From assembly GCA_028622995.1 (NCBI GenBank), contig JAJQJQ010000051.1, positions 992,001-1,056,000 of the forward strand: DNA of 64,000 nucleotides. The letters run 5' to 3'. Source of the stretch: Panagrolaimus kolymaensis (lineage: Eukaryota; Nematoda; Chromadorea; Rhabditida; Panagrolaimidae). This document shows positions 10,648-20,462 of the stretch, one piece after another (the stretch's first letter is position 1; each line of letters starts with the position of its first letter). Both the position numbers and the translations under genes were made by a program. Below the pieces are notes generated by a model, which did not search any database, was not told the DNA's origin, and worked only from the letters and a program-made list of their open reading frames with translations.

Positions 10648-12860
10648 TTATTTATCATTTTTTCCTTTGTCTTGCTTCTTGATGATCTTCTTCTTTGTTT
10701 TGCTTTCTTGTGTTACATCTTCAGCTGGAATTTTCTTAGGATCGATGACCGTTGATTGATTGTTTGGTTGAGATTGATTTGAAGGTTGCTTTTCACCAGA
10801 AGTTGAATCGGTATCAAGACCATCGATATTCGTAAAATCTTTGATACTCTTGAAATATGCTCTTTCGAGGATATGGATTGGAAATGGTTTTGATAATCTA
10901 TCACGAAGAGGATATTCTTTACGAATTGTCGGAGCTTGACGGCTAAAAAAGAACGATAAGTTTATAGATAGAAATCATAAATAAAACTAACCGAATCCAA
11001 GTACAAGCTTTACGCCGATTGAAATCGGGAAAACGAGGCATCAAAGCAACGACGATAAGCAAAGGAAGCGAGAATTTGTGAATCATGTCCAAATCAGATG
11101 TGATGAGTTGAGAATATTCCGCACCGAAAGCAAAGTAAACATGAATTTCAGGAGTTGAACGATGTTTGAGATAATCACGAGCCATTTCTGTCATCTTGGT
11201 TATTTGCTTTTTATCATCGAATTGAACGCCGCATTCAACAAGAACCTTTTCAACTTCAGCACTAAAAATTCTGCCATGAGTTTGAAAAACAATGAAATAA
11301 AAACAAACATCATTCGATTCAATTCAGTATACATTTCAGAAATTGAGATGAGGAAGAGATTGACTTCACTTTCTTGAACTTTTCTGCCTTTGACTTTAGG
11401 ATAATTTCTAAAAGTGAATTGTGTTATTAGTTTTTCCAATAATTCCAAAACTAACTTTCTCATTTGTGCAGCTTCTGCATGTGACACTTTTTCAAGGCAT
11501 CCATGCCGAGAAAGTGAATCAACATGAGATTCCATCAGAGCTTCTTTGTTAAGGACCATTTTATCAGAAACAGAATGAGTACCAGATTTGAGAGATTTTG
11601 CTTTATTGTATTCTGATCGAAATGCCATTGGATATGGAACATGAGGATTTTTAGGAATTTTGATCTTTGTTGCTTTGACGACGATAACAGGAGCAATCTT
11701 CTCAGCAGATGGTTGAGGCATAGGAGCTTTGACTTGTTCTTCCTTTTCCTTTGGTTTTGGATCAGCTTCTTTAACTTGTTCAATTTTCGATTCTACTGTT
11801 GGCTTCATAGGTTCTTCATGTTCACCATTGTTGTTTTCCACTGCTGCTTTCTTTTGAATGTTCTTTTTGGGTGATTCTGGCATTTCAATTACGACCTTCT
11901 TTGTTCCCATTGCTACAGCTTTGTATTCACCTTCAGGAGGACCATGCTTCTTTGATTTCATAACCAACCATACCCTGAAAAGCACAAGATTTTAGACGCC
12001 AAAAAACAAGAAAACATACACGAGTATACAAAGACCAATGAAGATAAAGAAAACAAAAACACCGATGAGTATCCATCCATAAAGAGGCATTCCACCTTCT
12101 TCTGTTGATGCTGTCGATGTTGCAATTGATGATGGTTCTTCAGACGCGGTTGTTGTCGAAACAGGTGGTGGCGGCTTGATCTTTGCATTTTTCTAAAAAG
12201 CAAAACATTAATAGCTGAAGATTTGTAACAATGACATACCACAATAAGAACACATGATGGTGAAGCAGTTTCAACTTTGAGTTTAACAATTTTATCAACA
12301 ATCTTTGGAACACAACCAGCATATGGAAGAGAAAGTTTCCCTAGTTCAAACGTTGTACCAGTAAGTTGAATTGTAGCTTGACCACATCCTTGAGCAATTC
12401 CTATTGGAGAAGATAATTCATATTCCATAAACCATAATTTAGAAGTATCAACACCAGCAATAAATGAACATTGATTTGAATTTGCTGTAGGAGAATTGGA
12501 AGCAGAAGTTCCATCAAAAGATACACTAACTCTAGAAATGGAATTATTAACGAGGAAAATAAAAAGCAAAACTCACTTTCCAATGCATGTTTGAGTACAA
12601 AATCCAAAAGTCAAATCACCATGAATGAGGATAACATCAATACCACCACGAGTTGCTATATGCACATCAGGACCCTGTTGAGTTCCAATTGACCGAGCTT
12701 CATCATCGGATGAAAGATAATCAAATTGATCGTTGATGGATGAAAGAACCACGGTATTATTTGAAGCCAAAGCATGTCGATTTGGTCGAAGAAGAGCCCA
12801 TGACGACGATGGAAAGATCAAGAGAAGAGTCAAGAAGACGTTGTAACACGAAGACATCAT
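10648..12860 (-). CDS. Receptor-like single-pass membrane protein, family copy B (7 exons)
   Basis: Exons (5' to 3') are 12860-12577, 12531-12240, 12192-12020, 11974-11456, 11407-11309, 11261-10992 and 10942-10648, giving 643 aa. The domain plan is as in copy A. Exons 3 to 7 (stalk, helix, tail) are almost identical to copy C, including the introns. Exon 2 encodes most of the ectodomain and shares with A and C the frame of cysteines (CSFIAG, GCGQAT, GC/CVPK, CVLIV), but the residues between are strongly diverged from C. All splice donors are GT. Function is unknown. Confidence 0.87.
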
Positions 12861-13588
12861 TTCACTTTTCAAAAATGAACAAATGATTTTGAAAATGATG
12901 AAGCGTTTGACTTATGTAGGAAAACGACGGCATTTGAAGATGAAAAAAATGAGAAAACAAATTTGCATTAAATTTTTTATTTTTCCTTGCAAATTAATGA
13001 TGAGCAGCAACTTCAAATAAAATTTTTATTGAGGAAACCAAAATTTTTAGGCAAACATTATCCGTTCTTTCTTGGAGCATTTTGGGGCAAATAACTGGCT
13101 TTTTTGAATTTTATCAAAGCCAACTATTTCCATTTTTTTACTCGAGCTCGACGATTATTATGATTGAAACTAATTACAAAATATTTCAAATGACGAATTA
13201 CTATAAAATAGAAAAAGTAAAAATGAATTCGAAAAAGAGATTTATTTTTTTAGTTTGCCTTTTTTGCAAGCTTTCAGAAGTTTGTTAAATTTGGAAGCGA
13301 ATAAACAATGGAAAGTTAGTTATTCATTTTTTGGACTATTTTCTTGAAAAGCTTCGTCGAACATTTATTTAATTTCGATTTTTGATGTATGTTTTGAGCA
13401 ATACATATATTTTGCGTTCAAAAAAGCTCTAATTTTTTTTGTGACATTTAATGATGCTATCATAATTCTTTTGTTTCAAACAACATAAAATTTTATAGCT
13501 ATATTTTTGAGGTCTTTGATGGTTCGTACTTTTCCGTTGTAGCGATAATTTTTAAAATCAAAAATAAAGAGTATTTTTAAATATGAAA

Positions 13589-13645
13589 TTAATGAGCAAC
13601 TTCTTTAGCTTGTTCAACTTTTAAATCCACTGTTGGGGTCATCAT
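13589..13645 (-). pseudogene. Relic of family cytoplasmic tail (unit B)
   Basis: Eighteen codons read MMTPTVDLKVEQAKEVAH and then stop. They align with the tail segment TMTPTVDSKIDQVKEAA of copy A and MKPTVESKIEQVKEA of copies B and C. The relic lies upstream of gene B and implies a further, now deleted family member. The same relic is present in unit C at 19840-19896. Confidence 0.7.
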
Positions 13646-13650
13646 AGTTT

Positions 13651-14164
13651 GTAAATTTACCACGAAAGGTAAATGGAAATAACAAGATGGTGATATTGAT
13701 ATGATATTTATTGATAACCTCAAACTTTGGGTAATTAAACGAACGGGGATATTTTCGCGATATATAAAATGAATATAAAGAAAAGACACGATTGATTATA
13801 AAAAACTATAACTAGCAAAAAACGTACAATCGCAAAAAATGTAAATCGAGAGAATGAAAATGTTCGTGAAAGCAAGGCAATGCTTTCACTTGAAGCATCG
13901 ATAGATCGCGTTTATTGATAGCGATCAATCGACACTCCCAACAAAAAAAGTTATATTAATTATTAATTAAAATTATAATTGCTGGGTTAATTAAAATTAT
14001 AATTTTGACAATATTTTTAAAGTTTGATTTGGAATTAAATAAAATAAAATAAAAGTTAATTTGAATTTTTAGAAATGAATTATATTGTTAGTAAAAATAC
14101 AATTAAATAAAAGAAAATAAAAGACCCTCCCGAGACAAAAAGATTCATAACAATATGAGAAATA
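13651..14164. other. Non-coding stretch 3' of env-like gene
   Basis: This stretch is A/T-rich, with a small cluster of short ATCGAT-type motifs near 13897-13930. It may be the 3' part of the retroelement, but I could not match it to a second LTR in 16.2-16.9 kb. Confidence 0.4.
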
Positions 14165-16179
14165 TTAAATAACAATTTTCAATACAATTAATGCAATAAT
14201 TCCCGCTACGACAAGAGAAATAATCATGATTATATAGGATTTTTGCCAGAAGTTTGCGAGGGCATTAAAGGCGGTTAACCACATGCTGGGTGATTCATGG
14301 ATATCAGCAGTTGATGTGGTCCAAGGATTGATCATGGTGGTTTGCTTGAGAATTGCTTGCATTTCGAGTTTGGTAATGGATCCAGGACAGGTGACTTCCC
14401 ATCAGTGTTGTCGATTAATCGAAATCCTTCGATTATCGATTTCGATTAATCGAAATTAATCGAAAGTTTTCGGTTATCGATTATCGATCGATTAATCGAA
14501 AATCGAAAGTCTCGATTATCGATTTTCGATTAATCGGCAAATTAATCGATTCGATTAATCGAATTTTTTTAGTTATTAAAAACCATATTTTTTTATTACA
14601 AAATTTAATAAGGTGATAAAAATTTCGACTTTAAATTCGAATTCAAAACATAAAAACACATTTAAAATATTTTTTTAGTCTAAAATAATAGATTTGAAAA
14701 TTTCTTTTATGAGTACATTAATGTTTTGTCGAATCATCAAAAGCCTGGAATACATAATTTTGCGTAAAAAAAGAGGCTATAATTGTTTACACATTTTATA
14801 AAAATATGGATTACACCACTTTTAAGTTAGTTTATGAGAGTATCCAGACTTTCATGAGTAATTTGTAAAGATTATAAAACCACAAGAATGTTTTCTCAAA
14901 TTTTGGAACCATAAGTAGGAAACTAATGAAAAAATATTTTTGAGAATTCAGAAATAAGGAAAAAATAGCTTATAAAAGTTTAAATAGGTAAAAAATACAC
15001 AAAAAAACAGAATTGGAAAAAATTTTCAGGCAAAAAATAGCCAAATTAGGGCTTATTTTGAGGTAAAAAACGTAAATTTTGTCATTCGATTAATCGATAA
15101 TCGGATGCTTCGATTATCGATTTCGATTAATCGAAATTAATCGAAATTTTTCGATTATCGATTATCGATCGATTAATCGAAAATCGAAAGTCTCGATTAA
15201 TCGAATCGATTAATCGAAAATAATCGAATTTCGATCGGTTATTTTTCGATTAATCGTTCGATTAATCGAATAATCGACAACACTGCTTCCCATGATTCAT
15301 CAATATTATTTTGAGTTTAGCATTAAGTTTAATAACTGGAGTTTCATCTGCACCAGATTGAATCCATTTTTTACCTTTAAGATATGGAAGGGAATGTTCA
15401 GTGAGTTGTTTTAGCAAAACTCTATTTTCCAAGCAAGAGCATGATACTGTACCATCAGCTGGCAAGCATCGGCAGCTGTCGATTTCCATTGAGCAGTTTT
15501 TGAAATTTTCAGCATCAATTTTTGATGAACATTTAAATGTGTTTGCTGCAGATTTTCCAATCTCGTTTAAAAGAGCAATAGTTTTTTCGCTGCTGATAAA
15601 AGTCATTTCTTTTTCAGCATTAATTGTTTCATCTTCATTGGTTTCTAATAAACCAATTTTCATTTTATTAAATTCGATGGATTGGCCTTCTTGAAGTGTT
15701 AAAAGGCGAGTTGTTGACCCTTGTTGATGTGTAATGGTGGCATTAATAACAACATTGATGTGCCAAACATCACAAGTAAAAATTTCAAAAATTCTTGGGT
15801 CAACTGGTTTGCCATAATTTCGGAAGTATAAACAAGCTTCACCGAAGCCCCAACATCGACATCCAAATCCACCACATGTTTCCATACAAAAGGAATTGCC
15901 TGTGAGGTTGTTAGCAATACCAAATGCAGGAATTTGAGCTTGACGAGTAGATTTTGCAAAATCGTAACCAGTACAAAATTCTTTACCAGGGCAAATTTTT
16001 ATGGAAGAAGTTTTAATTTCACAAGCTCTAGTGTAATGCAAAGTTCGCTTTTGGCAGGTAGCATGAACTTCAGGTTGTAATGTGATGGATCCCATTGGGC
16101 GATTTTCAAAGTTAAGGAGCAAGCATGATGATCGAAGAGTAGAAGTGGTCAATTGGGTGACATTGGAAATAGTGCAGTT
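14165..16179 (-). pseudogene. Broken env-like (phlebovirus-G2-type) gene of an LTR-type retroelement
   Basis: Two coding parts are separated by the MITE at 14403-15285. The upstream part (16179-15294) encodes a long cysteine-rich ectodomain with a loop patterned C-x3-C-x4-C-x-C-x6-C, then a second cysteine cluster. The downstream part (14394-14165) ends with a hydrophobic helix before TAA. This matches the phlebovirus glycoprotein G2 fusion-type proteins known as env-like ORFs of nematode retroelements. The gene is dead: the MITE interrupts it; the flanking parts differ by one reading-frame step close to the insertion; a TGA precedes 16179; and no gag or pol frame is seen within the window. 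It sits between duplicated units B and C. Confidence 0.75.
14403..15285. mobile_element. Non-autonomous hAT-type element (MITE 1), 883 bp
   Basis: Terminal inverted repeats start CAGTGTTGTCGATTAATCG and end in the complement CGACAACACTG. The element is flanked by a perfect 8-bp target duplication CTTCCCAT at 14395-14402 and 15286-15293, the duplication size typical of hAT transposons. Both sub-terminal regions (about 160-210 bp each) are arrays of short palindromes built on ATTAATCGAT. The middle (about 14560-15080) is A/T-rich without coding capacity. The element disrupts the env-like gene. Confidence 0.88.
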
Positions 16180-16865
16180 TCAAATGTTTTGTTTCTTCCA
16201 TGATTATTCTTTTGCATCATTGTTTCATTGATTGTTGATGATGTTTCGATGATGATCATGCTCAACATGTTTATTCGCTAAGTTTATTTTTACCTTTATG
16301 TTTTACTTCTCGGTCACCCACTGATGAGCCTGGGCCGAAGAAGATATTTGTTTTACGTTTTTTTTGTTTCTAATGCAATTGCATTAGTGCTTTGCTTTTA
16401 ATATTAACTTGCAATCTGGTTAACGGGCGAAATTGCTTGTTAGCTATCAATATTAGGGACTTTTTTTGTATTTTGTTGTTATTATTTATTTTGCTTTTAT
16501 GTTTTTGTTATAATAAAGTTGTTGTTTTGTTTATATTTTGTTTGCTTTTCAAGGATATATTGTTGTTTTCTTTTTGCTGTTAAAGATCGATTCATTTTGT
16601 TCATTTACGACGATAAACAAAAGCTTTAATTAAGCGTCAACAACATTGTTGAATTTCTTATGTTGGATGGTTTTTATGCTAAATTATTTTTTGTTTTGAT
16701 ACATTCGATTTATGTTTTTGCTTTTGATCAACAGTAATCGCAAAAAAAGAAGTTGGACCTTTATTTTTAATTGTCAAAGTATTCAAGTTATGAAAAAATG
16801 CAAGAGAAAGTTTTATTAGATATTTTTATAAGGTAAAAATTTGTTTTTGTAATAATTTATTTTTT
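16180..16865. other. Stretch between env-like relic and unit C
   Basis: On the minus strand around 16175-16290 there are short in-frame coding-like pieces in a different frame from the env-like ORF, which suggests more upstream decay of the retroelement. I see no intact gene, LTR or primer-binding site. Confidence 0.4.
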
Positions 16866-16910
16866 ATAAACACACATAAAATTAAAAGTGAAATAAAACA
16901 TGATCATTTA

Positions 16911-19111
16911 TTATTTATCCTTTTTTCCTTTGTGTTGCTTCTTGATGATCTTCTTCTTTGTTTTGCTTTCTTGTGTGACGTCTTCAGCTGGGATTTTCTT
17001 TGGATCGATGATGGTTGATTGATTGCTTGGTTGAGATTGATTTGAAGGCTGCTTTTCACCAGAAGTTGAATCAGTGTCAAGACCATCGATATTCGTAAAA
17101 TCTTTGATACTCTTGAAATAGGCTTTTTCAAGGATATGGATTGGAAATGGTTTTGATGCTCTATCACGAAGAGGATATTCTTTACGAATTGTCGGAGCTT
17201 GACGGCTAAAAAAGAACGATAAGTTTATAGATAGAAATCATAAATAAAACTAACCGAATCCAAGTACAAGCTTTACGCCGATTGAAATCGGGAAAACGAG
17301 GCATCAAAGCAACGACGATAAGCAAAGGAAGCGAGAATTTGTGAATCATGTCCAAATCAGATGTGATGAGTTGAGAATATTCCGCACCGAAAGCAAAGTA
17401 AACATGAATTTCAGGAGTTGAACGATGTTTGAGATAATCACGAGCCATTTCTGTCATCTTGGTTATTTGCTTTTTATCATCGAATTGAACGCCGCATTCA
17501 ACAAGAACCTTTTCAGCTTCAGCACTAAAAATTCTGCCATGAGTTTGAAAAACAATGAAATAAAAACAAACATCATTCGATTCAATTCAGTATACATTTC
17601 AGAAATTGAGATGAGGAAGAGATTGACTTCACTTTCTTGAACTTTTCTGCCTTTGACTTTAGGATAATTTCTAAAAGTGAATTGTGTTATTAGTTTTTCC
17701 AATAATTCCAAAACTAACTTTCTCATTTGTGCAGCTTCTGCATGTGACACTTTTTCAAGGCATCCATGCCGAGAAAGTGAATCAACATGAGATTCCATCA
17801 GAGCTTCTTTGTTAAGGACCATTTTATCAGAAACAGAATGAGTACCAGATTTGAGAGATTTTGCTTTATTGTATTCTGATCGAAATGCCATTGGATATGG
17901 AACATGAGGATTTTTAGGAATTTTGATCTTTGTTGCTTTGACGACGATAACAGGAGCAATCTTCTCAGCAGATGGTTGAGGCATAGGAGCTTTGACTTGT
18001 TCTTCCTTTTCCTTTGGTTTTGGATCAGCTTCTTTAACTTGTTCAATTTTCGATTCTACTGTTGGCTTCATAGGTTCTTCATGTTCACCATTGTTGTTTT
18101 CCACTGCTGCTTTCTTTTGAATGTTCTTTTTGGGTGATTCTGGCATTTCAATTACGACCTTCTTTGTTCCCATTGCTACAGCTTTGTATTCACCTTCAGG
18201 AGGACCATGCTTCTTTGATTTCATAACCAACCATACCCTGAAAAGCACAAGATTTTAGACGCCAAAAAACAAGAAAACATACACGAGTATACAAAGACCA
18301 ATGAAGATAAAGAAAACAAAAACACCGATGAGTATCCATCCATAAAGAGGCATTCCACCTTCTTCTGTTGATGCTGTCGATGTTGCAATTGATGATGGTT
18401 CTTCAGACGCGGTTGTTGTCGAAACAGGTGGTGGCGGCTTGATCTTTGCATTTTTCTAAAAAGCAAAACATTAATAGCTAAAGATTTGTAACAACGACAT
18501 GCCACTATAAGAACACAGGATGGTGAAGCAGTTTCGACTTTGAGTTTAACAATTTTATCATTACCCACTTTAGGATCACAACCAATTGAAGATAATGTCA
18601 TTTGGTGTACCATAAAATCCATGTAAGATTTAATTGTAGCTTGACCGCATCCATTCATTTCTGCTTTGGGTTTTGCTGTCATTGGATCCATAAACCATAC
18701 TTTGTTGTCATCAACACCAGCAATAAATGAACATGGATTTGAAGAACCTGAAGGAGGAGTTCCTTCAAAAGACACTCTTATTCTAAAAATTGAAATATTT
18801 ATTTGGAAAATAAAAAGCAAAACTCACTCTCCAATGCATGTTTGAGTACAAAATCCAAAAGTCAAATCACCATGAAGGAGGATAACTTCAATATCACCAC
18901 GAGTTGCTATATGCACATCAGGACCCTGTTGAGTTCCAATTGACCGAGCTTCATCATCGGATGAAAGATAATCAAATTGATCGTTGATGGATGAAAGAAC
19001 CACGGTATTATTTGAAGCCAAAGCATGTCGATTTGGTCGAAGAAGAGCCCATGACGACGATGGAAAGATCAAGAGAAGAGTCAAGAAGACGTTGTAACAC
19101 GAAGACATCAT
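16911..19111 (-). CDS. Receptor-like single-pass membrane protein, family copy C (7 exons)
   Basis: Exons (5' to 3') are 19111-18828, 18782-18503, 18455-18283, 18237-17719, 17670-17572, 17524-17255 and 17205-16911, giving 639 aa. It has the same signal peptide, helix and cytoplasmic tail as copy B, with near-identical nucleotides. Exon 2 has diverged in sequence and length (for example PMTAKPKAEMNGCGQAT in place of the B segment). The exon-2 donor reads GTG|GCATGT where B has GTG|GTATGT, so this intron needs the rarer GC-AG class or splicing here is weakened. If it is not spliced, the frame runs past the stalk into a different frame. Function is unknown. Confidence 0.83.
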
Positions 19112-19839
19112 TTCACTTTTCAAAAATGAACAAATGATTTTGAAAATGATGAAGCGTTTGACTTATGTAGGAAAACGACGGCATTTGAAGATGAAAAAAA
19201 TGAGAAAACAAATTTGCATTAAATTTTTTATTTTTCCTTGCAAATTAATGATGAGCAGCAACTTCAAATAAAATTTTTATTGAGGAAACCAAAATTTTTA
19301 GGCAAACATTATCCGTTTTTTCTTGGAGCATTTTGGGGCAAATAACTGGCTTTTTTGAATTTTATCAAAGCCAACTATTTCCATTTTTTTACTCGAGCTC
19401 GACGATTATTATGATTGAAACTAATTACAAAATATTTCAAATGACGAATTACTATAAAATAGAAAAAGTAAAAATGAATTCGAAAAAGAGATTTATTTTT
19501 TTAGTTTGCCTTTTTTGCAAGCTTTCAGAAGTTTGTTAAATTTGGAAGCGAATAAACAATGGAAAGTTAGTTATTCATTTTTTGGACTATTTTCTTGAAA
19601 AGCTTCGTCGAACATTTATTTAATTTCGATTTTTGATGTATGTTTTGAGCAATACATATATTTTGCGTTCAAAAAAGCTCTAATTTTTTTTGTGACATTT
19701 AATGATGCTATCATAATTCTTTTGTTTCAAACAACATAAAATTTTATAGCTATATTTTTGAGGTCTTTGATGGTTCGTACTTTTCCGTTGTAGCGATAAT
19801 TTTTAAAATCAAAAATAAAGAGTATTTTTAAATATGAAA

Positions 19840-19896
19840 TTAATGAGCAACTTCTTTAGCTTGTTCAACTTTTAAATCCACTGTTGGGGTCATCAT
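19840..19896 (-). pseudogene. Relic of family cytoplasmic tail (unit C)
   Basis: This is the same 18-codon relic as at 13589-13645, duplicated with unit C. It lies only about 4 bp from the duplication breakpoint. Confidence 0.7.
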
Positions 19897-19900
19897 AGTT

Positions 19901-20462
19901 ACTCTGTGTTAAATTTCGTTGTTTTCCATGCGACAACAAACATCATCCTCCAGTAATCGATTTACTTGCTTGCTGATGGCCAAGCATTTCCAAGCCAATC
20001 CAAAACATAAAACAATTCCTTTACTAACAACTTATATCTATTGAGAATTGCCCTTTATGTAAGTTGACTAACCTCAAAGCATTTATTTTCAAGGACGCGA
20101 CCATAAATCCCGCATCAAAAGATCAGAGAAATAGCAAATATTTTACTCCTATTTTAATTCATATAAACTTGTGTGCGTTTAGAAAAAATTGGACTTTAAT
20201 TATTATGGCTTTAAATTTAGATATCTTACAAAAATTAAAAAAAAAGCATTTACAATCCACCAAAAAACCTTACGGTAGTAAAACCACTAAATCCAAGGTT
20301 CCTTTGTTGGAGGAACATTGAGCGTGAAACAGATTTTCTTTTCCAAAGAATTTGCGCGTGATGATAAAATTGAAAGACGTTTACTCAACTTTCAGTCAAG
20401 GATTCACTTTCTCTTCATTCTTTATTTTGTTGAGAAAAAAAGCTTTTCAATTTTTTTTGTTA
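19901..20462. other. Spacer between unit C and 7TM receptor
   Basis: This holds an 85-codon plus-strand ORF (20064-20321) with a Lys-rich C-terminal half and no recognised domain. I do not call it a gene. I see nothing else. Confidence 0.4.

Larger units (their letters stand above)
10603..13650. repeat. Segmental duplication, unit B (near-identical to 16866-19900)
   Basis: This block holds gene B plus about 790 bp upstream and matches unit C in the same orientation almost base for base. The exception is the exon-2 island (about 12290-12550). The copies part company right after CATCATAGTT at about 13649 (B) and 19900 (C), giving one clear breakpoint. The other lies near 10603 and 16866, just 3' of the genes. 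Confidence 0.9.
16866..19900. repeat. Segmental duplication, unit C (near-identical to 10603-13650)
   Basis: This is the direct repeat of unit B, offset by 6263 bp over exons 4-7 and by about 6251 bp upstream of the gene; the 12-bp difference arises in exon 2. The upstream flank differs by very few bases (one at about 13066 versus 19317). Exon 2 is the only strongly diverged segment. Confidence 0.9.

Noticed and set aside
15401..15694. 97-codon plus-strand ORF
   Set aside because: It is the antisense shadow of the env-like coding sequence.
20064..20321. 85-codon plus-strand ORF
   Set aside because: It is Lys-rich with no promoter, splice sites or domain; it may be chance.
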